Of a DNA stretch of 64,000 nucleotides, positions 22,932-34,854 are shown in pieces. The DNA comes from Bifiguratus adelaidae. Taxonomy: Eukaryota; Mucoromycota; Endogonomycetes; Endogonales. A program made the position numbers and the translations under genes. How positions within the stretch are numbered: position 1 is the first letter of the stretch; each line of letters opens with the position of its first letter. The notes under the pieces were generated by a model. It made no database searches and was not told where the DNA came from. It saw only the letters and a program-made list of their open reading frames with translations. The stretch is from assembly GCA_002261195.1 (NCBI GenBank), contig MVBO01000081.1, positions 1-64,000 of the forward strand, in the 5' to 3' direction.

Positions 22932-23889
22932 TCATGCTGTACCGGCCCCATGCTCTACCGACGCCGCTGTCGCCTGCTAATGGCAAGATGTCAACGGCCC
23001 GAAACGGGGTCTGCAGCGCTTCACTTACGTCGACACTCATATAGTCGGCCATCTCCTTGTCTAAATCCTCTTGAGTCTTCGGTGTCTTCTTCTCGCCACC
23101 TCTCCGTCCTCCGCGTCCACCACGACCACGTTGACCAGCGCGACCACCAACGGTACGTCCAGCGTCTGCTACCAAGTTTGCATTCTGCAGAAGGATCTCA
23201 ATCTTCATGGGGCGCCCTATGATGGCACAGAACGATGAGACGAATTCAAGAGATTCGCGATATCCTCAAACGAACGGCGCAGCGTAACTAACCATCGAGA
23301 GTGATGTTGTTAAATTTCTTGAAGGCAACCGACGCATCCTTTTGTCGCACGAATGAAACGGTTGCTTGACCTGACGATCGGCCAGTCTTGTCGTAGCTTA
23401 GGCTTACTTTCTTGAGGGGTCCTACTGACTTTTCGAAGAGCTCCTGAGATAATCGAAAGGAGAGATGAAGGATGTTGATGTCAGCAATGGAATACCATGC
23501 GAGAGAAGAGCGCGAGGTCGCAATAGCCGTGGCAGTAAAACACTGACGTCGACACAAGAAGAGCGTCAGAATCCGCAGGCACATCAATGAACAATCGTGC
23601 ACAGTGTCATGATAAGATTGATGTTCCACTTCTTCCGCTTCTCCAAGCAACCTTGTACTCGCGAGCAAAGAAAACGTACCCGCAAATCTGCCTCATTGAC
23701 ATTGTAGTGAAGGTTGGAAATCATAATCTTTGATCCTTCGCTTGCTCCGCTCTTGGTAGCTAGTCCCTTTCCTCCTCGCGAGTATGGGATAGATCGCTGA
23801 TTGCCGCGACCTTTACCACGCTGTGCCTTTGGACGACTCTTGCTGGTGGTAATAATGTCATCCAGTGCCATATCAAGTGAAGATGCCAT
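22932..23889 (-). CDS. ALY/REF-type mRNA export factor (Yra1-like)
   Basis: Four exons on the minus strand: 23889-23680, 23443-23293, 23216-23029, 22973-22932; 196 residues. The start carries the conserved N-terminal box (LDMALDDII), followed by an Arg/Gly-rich linker, an RRM beginning at SKIMISNLHYNVNEADL with a second RNP motif region (GQATVSFVRQKDASVAFKKFNN), and a second RGG-like stretch (GQRGRGGRGG). The final box DLDKEMADYMSVD resembles the C-terminal UAP56-binding motif. It couples spliced mRNA to nuclear export. The last intron uses a strong GTAAGT donor; the acceptor could be three bases earlier. A (GA)n tract (CT-rich in the sense direction) at 23903-23922 sits just upstream of the ATG. 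It is divergent from the purine gene, 124 bp between starts. Confidence 0.88.
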
Positions 23890-24013
23890 GATGTGAAGGT
23901 AATAGAGAGAGAGAGAGAGAGGATGCAACAAAAGTTCGCAGGACGCTCACTTGGAATGTGATGACGTCACAAATACATTTAAAATTCTGTTCGAGCTTTT
24001 TTTTGACGCCTTC

Positions 24014-26053
24014 ATGTGCGGTATAGAAGCATTGTTGCTGGCTGACCCGGCGGGAGCTGCTAGCCCTGATCTCTTTGAAGGTCTCGGTATATTGCAGCAT
24101 CGTGGTCAGGTGAGTGCGAAAGAGGATTATAAACCGTACAATGGGAACTGATTTGGCACCATTTTCCCGAAGGATGCCGCCGGAATAGTTACTTGTGGGC
24201 AAAAGGGCCGCTTGTATCAGTGCAAGGGTAATGGCATGGTGCGGGATGTTTTTGATCAGAAGCAGCTTGCTTCGCTCGTCGGTGGACTCGGAGTTGGCCA
24301 CGGTAAGGCTGCGCACGTTCGTACAAGTGTTCCGAGCTATGCATCTTACGATTCGTTTTCTACAGTTCGGTATCCCACTGCCGGTACTGCCTCTCAGAGT
24401 GAAGCTCAGCCATTTTACGTCAATTCTCCGTACGGCATTGTGTTTGCTCACGTAAGTTGTCAGATTTATTTTTATTTTCGATGCTCGGTCTGATCTTGCA
24501 TAGAACGGAAATCTTATTAATGCGCCTGAGCTTAAACACTTTCTTGACATGGATGCGCATCGACACATCAACACTGACTCAGATTCGGAATTGTTGCTGA
24601 ACGTCTTCGCAAACAATCTGCAAAAAACCGGCAAGTTTCGGTAAGCAACCTTCAAGATCATGAGCATGCGCTCGATACTAATGCTTCAACAGCATCAATG
24701 AAGAAGATATCTTCCAGGCGATCAAGGATCTCTATGAAGTATGTCGTGGCGGTTATGCATGCGTAGCCATGATTGCAGGTAAGGATATTGGAGGACGTTC
24801 TTTTTCGTTTGTATGCTGATTGACCACCTTCAACGCCCATAGGATTCGGTATTATTGGATTCCGGGACCCTCATGGTATACGACCAATATGTTTCGGTCG
24901 TCGTAAGTCCGACAAGGGATATGATTACATGTTCTCGTCGGAAAGCGTGGTGTTGGACGCTTTGGATTTCACCGATCATGTGGACGTTGGACCTGGGGAG
25001 GCCGTCATCATCACGCGAGAGAAAGTCAGCCGTCAAAAGCTCTGCATTGAAAAGCCCTTTACTCCCTGCATTTTCGAGTACGTCTACTTTGCCAGACCGG
25101 ATAGCATCATGGACGGTGTCTCGGTGTACAAATCGAGATTGGCTATGGGAGAAGCGCTCGCAGAGCAGGTGCTCAGAGTGTTTGGAGACAATATGGATGT
25201 TGATGTCATTATCCCGGTAGGTGGCAAAGGTGCTCGTCTATGTCTTATTATGACTAACGCCCATTTCTTTCAGGTTCCGGACACTAGCAGAGTTGCTGCA
25301 CTCCAAGTATCCTATAAGTTGAACATTCTATATCGCGAAGGTTTTATGAAGAACAGATATGTTGGCCGCACCTTCATTATGCCTGGACAACAACAACGGT
25401 AAGTAGCTCGACCTTACAACCCAACCGAAGCGCTAAGCCTTTTACGTAACTTAGACGGAAGAATGTTCGTAGAAAGCTCAATGCCATGGCGCTTGAGTTC
25501 GCTGGCAAGAACGTGTTGTTGGTCGATGGTAAGCAGCCTTGTCTCGTGTATTGCAGCAGAAACCTGACCGCAATCCAGATTCGATTGTGCGCGGAACCAC
25601 ATCCAAAGAAATTATTCAGATGGCTCGTGATGTCGGCGCCAAGAAGGTCTATTTCGCTTCTTGTGCTCCAGCAATTCGCTTCCCAAATGTATATGGTATC
25701 GACATGCCTTCCCGCAAGGAGCTGGTGGCACATGGACGCACAGATGAAGAGGTTGCGAGCGAGATCGGGGCTGATAAGGTCATTTTCCAGGTACGTACAG
25801 TCTGCAGTCAGTTGCGCAATCGCTAACAAAACTCTACAATTAGAATTTGGACGATCTCGTACAATCGGTGCGCAAGTTCAACCCGGAGATTGACAGATTC
25901 GATACCTCCGTATTTGACGGTGAATACGTTACTGGCGGCATCACCCCCGAGTACATGGATCAATTGGAACAATTACGCAGCGACGGCATTACCTCACGTA
26001 ACGACGTGGATACCAGCGAGCCACTAGGCTTGTACAATAGCTTCATCAAATAA
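24014..26053 (+). CDS. ADE4: Amidophosphoribosyltransferase (glutamine PRPP amidotransferase)
   Basis: Nine exons: 24014-24109, 24173-24451, 24504-24640, 24693-24778, 24843-25216, 25274-25398, 25455-25528, 25579-25790, 25844-26053; 530 residues, the usual length. It begins MCGIEALLL, so Cys2 is exposed as the N-terminal nucleophile of the glutaminase half after Met removal. [10 protein letters not shown] and the [16 protein letters not shown] region follow. [14 protein letters not shown] is the PRPP-binding loop, and [20 protein letters not shown] is the downstream conserved block. It catalyses the first committed step of de novo purine synthesis in the cytosol. No regulatory element is visible beyond the short divergent promoter shared with the ALY-type gene. 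Confidence 0.96.
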
Positions 26054-26145
26054 GCATGACCAAAATGTCATGTAATCGCAAGTGGTTACTCAATAGAAAT
26101 TGATTTTGCTCGCGTGTACCATAGAAATAGAAGCATAGCTGACAT

Positions 26146-28297
26146 TTATTTTACAACAAGCATGCTAGTTCCCATTTTGCCGCGCTCTACAGCAGCCTCT
26201 AATGCCTTGGCATCAGCGTCAGTCCAGTGATCAGCTTCCGTCTGTTGCGAGATGGGAATTGTTGCATAGGCCTTTTTACAATGAGCGGCTTTCTTCGTCA
26301 GCCTATATGAAAGACGGAGAGATAAGGCATGACCTTCCTTCGGTGCGACCGTGGCGTTACTTACCTGACTGCGTCGCGCGTGTCTCCAACACCACTGAAG
26401 AGAATGAGCCCGGTACCGGCGGGAAGTCCTTGATATAGGTTTCGAAGATGTTTATCCAGCTCTCTCAACAGACCTTTCTTGTCTTCCAAAGATAATGCTT
26501 GTTCACTCTCGGTTCCATTGGCTTGCAAGCGATCCGGCACAGCCTTGGACTCAGTCTGTTCGGTTGCCCATTCCGGTTCTTTGCCATACACTCGTTCCAT
26601 GTCTCTTAATCGAATCCAAATAAGCTCAAAATCGCTGGCTTCTGTGATTGCTTGTGAAATGGCATTTCCATCGTCCGTTGGTCGTAATGCCTTGTCTGCG
26701 TTTTGATTATAGACGCCGGATCCAGTATCGATGACGAGACAACGCCGCTTTGGCTCCATACGCTGTAAACGCTTGAATAATGGTTCTTGCTCCTGCTGAA
26801 AAAGGCCAAACTCTGGTGACTTCTTCAGCTTCAGCTTCAGCAGATCGAGACTAGCTAGTGCATCCTCCGCGCTGTCGTGACCAGCGAGAGCATTGTTTTG
26901 AATGGTCCGTTTCAGCCATTTTTCGGCAAGCCATTTGAGAGAGGGTTTGTAGGGCGGTCCGCGAGTATGATGGTACAAGATAGACGTGTCGATGATATAG
27001 GGATGGACCAATTTTAGAACACGCAAGTCCCCGTGAAGAGAGTGACCGGTCAAGATAACGTCAAAGTTGATGAGACGAAGAAGATCTTTTTGAATGTCGG
27101 CAAGATTTTTAGTTGTCTGCGACAGCCTCTCGGCTGTCATCCCACTGTACTGTGTCAGGTAGTCTGTAACCGGAACAGATGGCCGGACAAGTTCATCCAG
27201 CAAGGATTTACCGTCTTCACCTATCAGTGAAACTCGGGCGACCTGGGGCCCGTCTACTGTGAGTACCTATTGAACAATCTTTCAGCTATGTATCGCAAAC
27301 AGTTGGTAAGCAACCTACCATTTCACAATCCATGCCAATCAATCGCTTCTTCTTATCCAAACCACATTCGCGTACATCTTTCCCTGCAGGGGGTTCTGTC
27401 TGCACCCATCCTGGCTCCAACGGTTTGCCTGAAAGTATGGGCGGGAGTGGATAGTCTTCATCCTTCAGCTGTGCTGCGGTCAGTATGTAATAATTTGCAA
27501 TGCGGTCTCCATAATGTTGTTGCTCTACAAAATTGAATACCTATTGTCAAACAGCCCATCGATAACTTACTTCGCGTCATCTCTTGGCTGCGTTTCTGCT
27601 TTTCGGCTATAGAAAGAGGACATTGCATGATTGCGCTGATAGGACTGAATATCCGTCCTTTCTCGCCTGGTCCATGAGTGAGAACAAGGTGACCAAACAC
27701 CTGACGGCAGAAGGGCATAGTGTCATGCGCCACTGCAGTTTCAACCAGATCTGCAAACGGCACAGGTGTTGTTTGACGACGGAACTTGACAACATCGAAG
27801 CCGAACAAGGATACATCCAATCCGGGAACAAAGATCATGACCATGCGTTGTATCAGGGTTGGATTTCGTACGGATATCCATGGTGGATTGACGCCCTGAC
27901 CAAAACACCACAGCAAAAGTTCTCGAATCTCTCGCATACCAATATGCTTCATCATTTGATTCGGGACAAACAGAAAGTTGGGCTTCGAAAGCTGAACGCA
28001 CATCAGCTTGCTCGTTCAGTCTTATCACCTGCGCCAACTTACGTCTACCTTCGCACCATCCGTAGGAACAATACCCTTTCGCTTTTCTTTCCGTATGAGT
28101 TTTCTTTTCTTGCGCTGGAGAGCTTTCAACTCTGCTGCATCACTGTTCAACGTAGCTTGCTCGACCTTCCCTTCCCGATCTTCCAAATGTATTGCTTTGA
28201 CATTATTGGCAGCCACATTTTCAACAGCTTGCCGCCCTTTGGCCAAATCTTCGACCGCATTGCTGTCAATTTTCCTCTTCTTGTGTCCCTTCACCAT
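26146..28297 (-). CDS. DEDDh RNA exonuclease, Rex1/REXO1 type
   Basis: Five exons on the minus strand: 28297-28043, 27991-27571, 27524-27319, 27266-26365, 26302-26146; 646 residues. The N-terminus is Lys/Arg-rich with a nuclear-localisation look (KGHKKRKIDS; LQRKKRKLIRKEKRK). The exonuclease fold shows MDCEMV (motif I, split by an intron), HSLHGDLRVL (motif II), and GHDSAEDALASLDLL (motif III with catalytic His and Asp). Rex1-type enzymes trim 3' ends of 5S rRNA, tRNA and other RNAs in the nucleus. A Glu/Gln-rich region follows the nuclease domain. The start is divergent from the MINDY gene with only 56 bp between the two ATGs, implying one shared promoter. Confidence 0.92.
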
Positions 28298-28353
28298 CGT
28301 CTACAAAAAGAAAAGCATTTCCAAAAATGGGAATCAACTAGAGAAGCCTCTTC

Positions 28354-30093
28354 ATGTCGACTGCCAAGCCAGAGACGCATGACCGAGAGAACGCCGAAAT
28401 GGAGGAGGGACTAGCCGAGGAGTTGCAGCAGAAAGCCACTTTGGAGGGCTCGGAAAGAGAAACTGAGGAAGGGGAGCATGAAGAAACTCCTCAACGGCAA
28501 GAATACCGGCTGAAAACGATTGACTGGGTCGACCAGAAGACTGGCCACCCAATGACGGTCAAGATACTCACTCAGAACGGTAAGCAGTCCCCCTCCTCGT
28601 CATCTCAATCGTTCACTGACTCTCGATAATCATTCATTGTTCCTAGAGAATGGCCCGTGTCCTCTGATAGCCGTCTGTGAGTATAACTATTTAAATAGTG
28701 ACCTGGCAGACTATTGACTTTTGGTTGCAGGTAATGTATTGCTACTCCGTGGAGATATCTTCATTGGTCCCGAGGATAGGCGTATGATCTCCTTCACCGA
28801 GCTTGTTGATATCCTCGGCGATTACATACTGCAGAAAATGTCCTCCAGTGAAGAGGCAAGCGGAATGATTGCTTGTTACCTATTGATCTAACGCCAAATA
28901 CAGCCACAGAGTGGACATTCTGACAATGAGATACAAGGCTTGTCAAACTACGGATACAGTTTGAATGAAGTTTTTGCTCTGATACCCACTCTCCAAACGG
29001 GTTTAGGTAAGCTCGAATCGCCCGTGTACTGCACTGACCCTAATCCAATATAGACGTAAATGTAAAATTTAGTAACATCAACGCCTTTGAGCCTACTTCC
29101 GGATTGTCACTCTTTGATATTCTGAATGTGGATATCGTTCATGGGTGGGTTGTTGACCCAGAGGTAGGCTTCAGTTACCTCAATTTAGGCTTTGTCATAA
29201 CGTATCACAACATAGCAACGTCATGTGTATGATGTCGTGGTGAAAGAATGCGGCAACTACAACACGGCCATAGAGTACGCACTCAAGAGTGGCGGAATTG
29301 GATCTATGCCAGAGTCAAGTCAAACCTCCAACCATCCTTCGTATGACCAAGTTGAGGGGACAACCACCAATGGAACACACAAGGCGGACGACGAGGTCAC
29401 AAAGGGTAAGCCTCTCATTGCATCGACGAATGTTAGACTCATATCCTCTAGGGTTAATTGTTGGTCAATTTCTTGAAGAGACTTCATCCCAGTTGACATC
29501 CTATGGATTACAATTACTGATAGACTGCCTTCAAGACAATCAACTTAGTGTCTTGTTCCGAAACAACCATGTAGGTGTTCCTTTGATCATCGCACTTGAC
29601 TTTGCATCTTTGACGCTGCGCCGTGTTAGTTTTCTACAATCTACAATCACGCGGCCACACAAACCATTTACATGTTACTGACGGACTCGGTATTCGTTGG
29701 TGAGCGGCGTTTTGTGTGGGAAAGCCTTCGTGATGTAAATCAAAAGGATTCCGAATTCGTTGATGGTTATTTCGGTCCTGCAAGTGAAGCAGACGGTGGA
29801 GATTGGACAGTGGATGCAGCAGAACAGCAGCCGTACGATGAGGAGACGAGGAGGGAGTGAGTATATGAACGTAATTTACTTACAAGTCTTCTCACCGGCG
29901 TCCATTCAGCTTTGAATTTGCGCAGCAATTGCAACGCGAAGAAGATGCAAGGTCAAGGGCGGCTGAAAGAAGACACGCTCGCCCACTGCAGGAGTCTGGC
30001 TCCAACACCCCGTCTACTATTGAAGACCGCCTCGAACGAAATGCTAAACCCAAGGCCAAGAAGGGCACGGATAAGGACTGTTGTATCCAATAG
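28354..30093 (+). CDS. MINDY-family K48-specific deubiquitinase
   Basis: Nine exons: 28354-28579, 28647-28676, 28731-28855, 28904-29006, 29054-29163, 29216-29405, 29452-29570, 29630-29856, 29910-30093; 437 residues. The catalytic cysteine lies in ENGPCPLIAVCNVLLLRG; the partner histidine is in FRNNHFSTI, followed by LLTDSVFVGERRFVWESL. The C-terminus holds a Gln/Glu-rich ubiquitin-interacting-type helix (FAQQLQREEDARS). The family (FAM63/MINDY) trims K48-linked polyubiquitin. Intron 3 appears to use a GC donor (GAG|GCAAGC at 28856). The stop lies 15 nt from the stop of the convergent ERI1-type gene. Confidence 0.92.
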
Positions 30094-30108
30094 AGTACAA
30101 TGTAATGT

Positions 30109-31196
30109 CTAGATTCGGCGTTTAGCCATTTTTACAGCCTGTCTATATCGCACATCCTTCTTGAAAAGGGTATTACACGTCAATTGACATCCATCCTCCG
30201 ATAACGCTCGGGCTATCCGAGCTATATTTCGAGCATCATCCTGGCCCGAGTGTTGCCTACCCTCAAATTGCAGGTCAAATCGCTTGAGCATGCCCTCTAT
30301 ATTTGTGTTGACGTCTAGTTTGTAGTATTCTCGGAACGTCCGCCTAATATCCACCCAAGGCTCGGAAAAGTATTCTGGTCTGTCAATGTTAGAGATGATG
30401 CATTGCTTTGTGATGAAATCTCGAATATCGAATGGTCCATCTAAAGAATCACATCAGACGCCCTATCAGCATCTACGAATGGTGCTTACCAGTCATGAAT
30501 GCTGCTGCGTTCTCTTGAAATAATGAATACTTGGCCATGAAGTTTTGGAAAACGTTCAATACCGTAATAAAATCCGGAGCAGCGTCAACGATATCCTAAG
30601 GTTCAGTTCGTTAATGGAATGCTTTCCCAATCAGACGTCTATGGCGTCATTACCTGTTGTATTCCCGTCAATTCAATGCAAAAGTCTGACAATACGGGTC
30701 GCTTTACCGGCCTGACAAAGGAATGAAACTCATCGACCTGTATACATGTATCAGTGGTCGTTATGTGTATGGTGCTGATGCCTTACAATCTCCAGTGTCT
30801 CAGCTTTCAACAGGCTCACGGGGAATTCAATAATCTCATTCGGAAAGTCAAAGACGTATCCAACTTCACAGGTTGCCTCGACGTCAAAACATAGAAAATA
30901 GTCAATTCTGTCTTGTGAATTAGCCATGAAACGGCAAGAAACCAATCTTACTTCTTGTCAAAAGCACGTTCACTTGCCGTGTCGTGGTCTGTGCGGGCTA
31001 TCGTCCGTTCGCCGTTAGGCTCAGCGTGCACTTCTTTACCCTCGTTCCCTTCACCGTTTGCTTGCTGTCGTTTTCTGGCCTTGCGCAATCTCTTCTTGAG
31101 CTCGGGCTTTTGACCTGTGGTATCCAAGTTGAGCGCGGCAAGTGCTTCTCTCAGTTGATCCACCGTCTTGCGACTGGACGTCGGCGAGCTTTCCAT
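30109..31196 (-). CDS. ERI1-type 3'-5' exoribonuclease with SAP domain
   Basis: Five exons on the minus strand: 31196-30952, 30907-30787, 30737-30654, 30595-30490, 30440-30109; 295 residues. Residues about 8-45 form a SAP-type helix pair (TVDQLREALAALNLDTTGQK), followed by a polar Lys-rich linker and the DEDDh nuclease: YFLCFDVEAT (motif I), the ELTGIQQ motif, and HSGQDDARNIARIA (motif III with His and Asp). ERI1 enzymes trim histone-mRNA stem-loop ends, 5.8S rRNA and small-RNA duplexes, so this is a candidate modulator of RNA silencing. Its ATG shares a CATG with the possible start of the divergent SAAL1-like gene. Confidence 0.92.
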
Positions 31197-33083
31197 GCGC
31201 AAAGACCAAATCTGGAAATTGCAGCACTTCGAACAGATCGCGCCGTTAGTTGTTTCTGCGCAAGTCATGAGTGTTCCGGAAGACTCGGAAGAGCCTGCGG
31301 TCACTTGCACACCTCTGTTGCTTCGCATACTCTCTGCTGTACAAAACGACGAGGTGGATCCCAAACATTCGACGACTACCGACCTTGACGAGGATACGCC
31401 GTTCGAAAGGTAGTAGGTTTCGGAAAGGGCGAAGGAAAGGACAGGTACACATATAGCGCTCCTTAGATCTCTTTGCGCATTATGGGACATTTGCAGTGTG
31501 GAGAGATATGCTCAAGAGGCCATGAAAGATGGGTATTATAGAGTATTGCTGAAGGTGAGTTGTTTAACCCAGGGTAAAGTTTGACGCATAATTGTCATAT
31601 GCAGGCCATTCTTGTCACCAAGCGTGATCGGGTCATGGAGCTTGCTTTCGGTACTCTAGCCAATTTAGCGTGTCATCAGAGCTGCTGGAGAACGCTCTTG
31701 GAGGATGCAGATCTCATGAAGTTAGTAGCGACGACCCTTAGGGACAGTGATTCGGCTCTTGTCCTTCTCGAATCAAGTCGGTACGTTGCACGGTGCCATT
31801 CCAATGAGTATACATTTTGTGCTAACGAGTACGACGCTAGTGTTTTGACGAACCTTCTCAATTACGCGACTTCGCTGGACAATGAAGTGATGGAGTATCC
31901 CAATCTATCGGACATACTTGTCCATTACCAACTGTTCCAGCAATGCGCGTTCATCGCCGTAAATACCCTCAACCCGCAATTATTGTTGCAAGAGTGCAGT
32001 CTTTTGAACCTCATGCTGATCTATCTGTACGCCAATAGCCTCATCAATTCACAGACGGTGACTAAAGAAGACATTATTACGTTAATGGCATGGGGATGCA
32101 GCAAGCTTGAAGCTGAAGCCGCTGGAATTGGGATAGCGAACAATTATGATGTTGCAAAAGCATTGCTTACCTTTCTATTGTCTGCTGCAAGAAGCGAAAT
32201 ACTCGATCAGAGTGAAGAAGGTAGGTCTTACACGGAGGATGATACACCTGATTGATCAGATGCCGTGCAGCATCCTTATCGCGTTCGCTCAATGATCCCA
32301 TCAGTCGCATTCTTGGCTCCAATGACAGTCAATTGGATGATGAGATACGTGGATTGGCGTCTGCTCTACAAGCGAGTATCATTCATTGAATTGCACGTCA
32401 CTATTGAGTTGTACTTTGACTGTTCGTTTGAGTCGACAAGAGCTCGAATCTACTCTAGCTAACGGCGAGGGCGTCAAAGACACGCAGCAGCACTTTATGT
32501 CGGGTTCTGGAAGCTCTTCGATCCCGATTCCGGGCCATCGCCGGCGGTCAAGCTCATTATCCGCTTGGCCAGCCAACAACGTATCACCGTCCTACAACAC
32601 TCTTCCGCCACCGTCATCACTCACTTCACTGTCTCCCACCGCTGGAACTACGCTGGAACGGCGAGTCTCTGGGTCCCTTGGGAAAGCGTACCAAGCGGCT
32701 CACCTGCCTGGAAGCTTAGGGCAGGTTCAGGTACGTCACTATATTCGAGCATTTGACCAGCTAACGAACCGCCGAACAATGTAGTCGCAGGATGCGCTTA
32801 CCGCGTTCCATGCATCAAACACGGAGCCAGGTACATAAATGCATGCACCTGCACGGGAACTTGTATTCACACCTTTGCAGGGTCCAACAGTACCGCGGGC
32901 GTGCAACCCCAAAAAGGCATTGCTCCCACCGATCTTTGCGTCGACAGTTCCAACCCAATTTCCATATCGCAACATCACTTGTCAAGGGCTGAGGCCGTAC
33001 GAAGCGAAGCACAGGCCCCCCCACAAAAGCGTGCTGCCAGTCCAATGGGAGATGCCATCTTGACGGGTCAATTCTTGGACTGA
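31195..33083 (+). CDS. SAAL1-like ARM-repeat protein with Ser-rich tail
   Basis: Model of eight exons: 31195-31409, 31467-31554, 31605-31780, 31841-32220, 32271-32375, 32441-32730, 32785-32830, 32881-33083; 500 residues, all phases agree. The first half resembles SAAL1 (LAFGTLANLACHQS, SALVLLESSR, then helical repeats). The second half (from about residue 310) is Ser/Pro/Thr-rich and low-complexity with HRRRSSSLS-type phosphorylatable motifs. Linking the halves depends on intron 32376-32440; without it the first protein would end at 32389. The start is uncertain: 31195 is inside the divergent ERI1 start, and 31269 is an alternative in-frame ATG. The function of SAAL1-like proteins in fungi is not known. 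Confidence 0.7.
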
Positions 33084-33281
33084 GCATAGGGATTCGCGCC
33101 AATCGCGACGACTTTTACGACTCAGCTACATCCGGCCTGATTTTTAGATGGTGTTTGCTAGATCCTGTACATTGCCCTTCGTGTAGACGTGCGTTACGCG
33201 CATACTGTACACAGAAAAGGAACTTGCAACATGATGCCACATGTTGAGGCAAACCTCATTCTGCCTTGAATTCCGTTAAGC

Positions 33282-33704
33282 ATGGATTCTGATGCCAAAA
33301 TGGTCATGCTATTCTGGCTCGAATACCCTTCGGCCACCGCCTCATTGATCGTGTGGCCGACGGATCTATATCTCAAAAAGGGGCACGTTTCCAATTTCAT
33401 CCGAAAATCCGAACTTTCTTGGTTGGCGCAAAGAGTGTGCGTATTGCTGGATCCCCATTCTGATCCAACGGCTACTTACTTTAAAGATGCAATTGTTACC
33501 AAAGTACCAAGCCTCCGCTCACGTTGCATGATGTATGTGGCTGAGTTGACGATTTCAACATCCATAACAGATCATGAGGCGCATACCTTAAGAATAACTC
33601 CTCAAATCATTCGGAGATGGATGGCAAGTTGGGGTGGAGGCTATGTTAATGTAAAAAGTTTACGATCAGGGGTCGCTTTAGTTGATGCTATAAAAGAAGA
33701 GTGA
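33282..33704 (+). CDS. Hypothetical 140-residue protein
   Basis: A single uninterrupted frame from ATG 33282 to TGA 33704. It has balanced composition, with short hydrophobic segments near the N-terminus (MVMLFWLEYPSATASLIVWP) and a middle that reads like an alpha/beta fold (ELSWLAQRVCVLLDPHSD; LRITPQIIRRWMASWGGGYV). No family is recognised and no signal peptide is clear. It lies in the 660-nt space between the SAAL1-like gene and the cytochrome b561 gene, same strand. It could be a lineage-specific gene or a chance frame. Confidence 0.45.
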   Translation: MDSDAKMVMLFWLEYPSATASLIVWPTDLYLKKGHVSNFIRKSELSWLAQRVCVLLDPHSDPTATYFKDAIVTKVPSLRSRCMMYVAELTISTSITDHEAHTLRITPQIIRRWMASWGGGYVNVKSLRSGVALVDAIKEE

Positions 33705-33749
33705 GACTTGTTTGTCGGAGCAAATCATTGTTGAATTGTATATCTTGTC

Positions 33750-34688
33750 ATGACAGAATCCAAGATCTTTAGCTGTGTTTTGGTCCTTGGTAAGTATGGA
33801 GCAAGGTTTGCAATGCCTCTTCGCGTGCGCTTAAAGATACTATCATTCTTGTAGGGACCCTTGTAATGCAAGCGCAGGCTGTTGAATTCGGTGAAAAGCA
33901 AGCTAGGATGTTACTTATCCATGGTAAATACTCGAGTCTAGCAAAAGGACCTTTACTGACTCCACTGGCATGTCAGGTTGTCTCATGATATGGGCATGGA
34001 TTTTCATGGCATTCGCTGGTTTTGTCATTGTACGATTTTCGAATGCTTGGATCAAGAATTTTTGGTTCCGGGGACATGCCATCATAATGGCCATTTTCCT
34101 TGGCTTGCCGTTCGTTGCTGCCTGGGCCTTGGCTTACTGCACCGTTCCTGCCCCTCTTCGCTTTCTCACACCGCATGGAGTAAGTGACGATAAAAGGAGG
34201 TTCGCATTCTAATCAGCTCCACTTACGCTTGTTCCACTTGCAGAGGCTTGGAGCGGCGGTTGGAATCCTTTTTATATTACAAAGTAGGTCTAGACACGCA
34301 ATCCTTGTATATCTGAGCGCGATTAACCCACCGTCGCTCCCTGTTGCTAGTTCTTCTCGGCATTTTCAATCGCGTCCATTTTCTCTGGAAAGGCTCACAC
34401 GACCGAGTACCCTGGACAAATCACCTACATGCATGGCTCGGCAGAGGAACCCTACTCATTGGTGCCGTCAATGTCGCATTTGGTCTAGTTACCTACGTGG
34501 TGCCAACGCCGGTCTATATTGTGTATGGCATCGTCGTAGGCGTATTTCTCGTCATTATTATCGTCCTTCAATTCAAGTATGGCGATACTAAGCGAAAGCA
34601 CCCTCACGAAGCACAATCAATTGATGTGGAGGAAATGAAGTGGCGAGAACCCCTGAGGATAGAAGAGGGGCCAGATGTGAGACCATAA
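33750..34688 (+). CDS. Cytochrome b561-domain membrane protein
   Basis: Five exons: 33750-33789, 33855-33923, 33977-34179, 34244-34283, 34351-34688; 229 residues. An N-terminal signal-like segment (FSCVLVLGTLVMQAQA) is followed by about five transmembrane helices. Candidate haem-ligand histidines are seen in LLIHGCLMIWAW, FRGHAIIM, FNRVHFLWKG and TNHLHAWLGR, the pattern of b561/DM13-associated ferric reductase cores. The C-terminal tail is short, charged and cytosolic. It probably moves electrons across an internal or plasma membrane; the donor and acceptor are unknown. There is no DOMON domain attached. Confidence 0.85.
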
Positions 34689-34854
34689 TGACAACCCCCG
34701 GGGGCTTTGAGGCTATTCTTGTCTTCGGGCGTATTTCCCAATTTGGGCATCAAGCCGTACCGCTCCTTTTTCAAGTGGGGCCATCTACAGACTCTGCCTC
34801 ACTCTCTGTATATAGACCAAACACTCCGTATACTATCTTCTAGAAATCTATATC

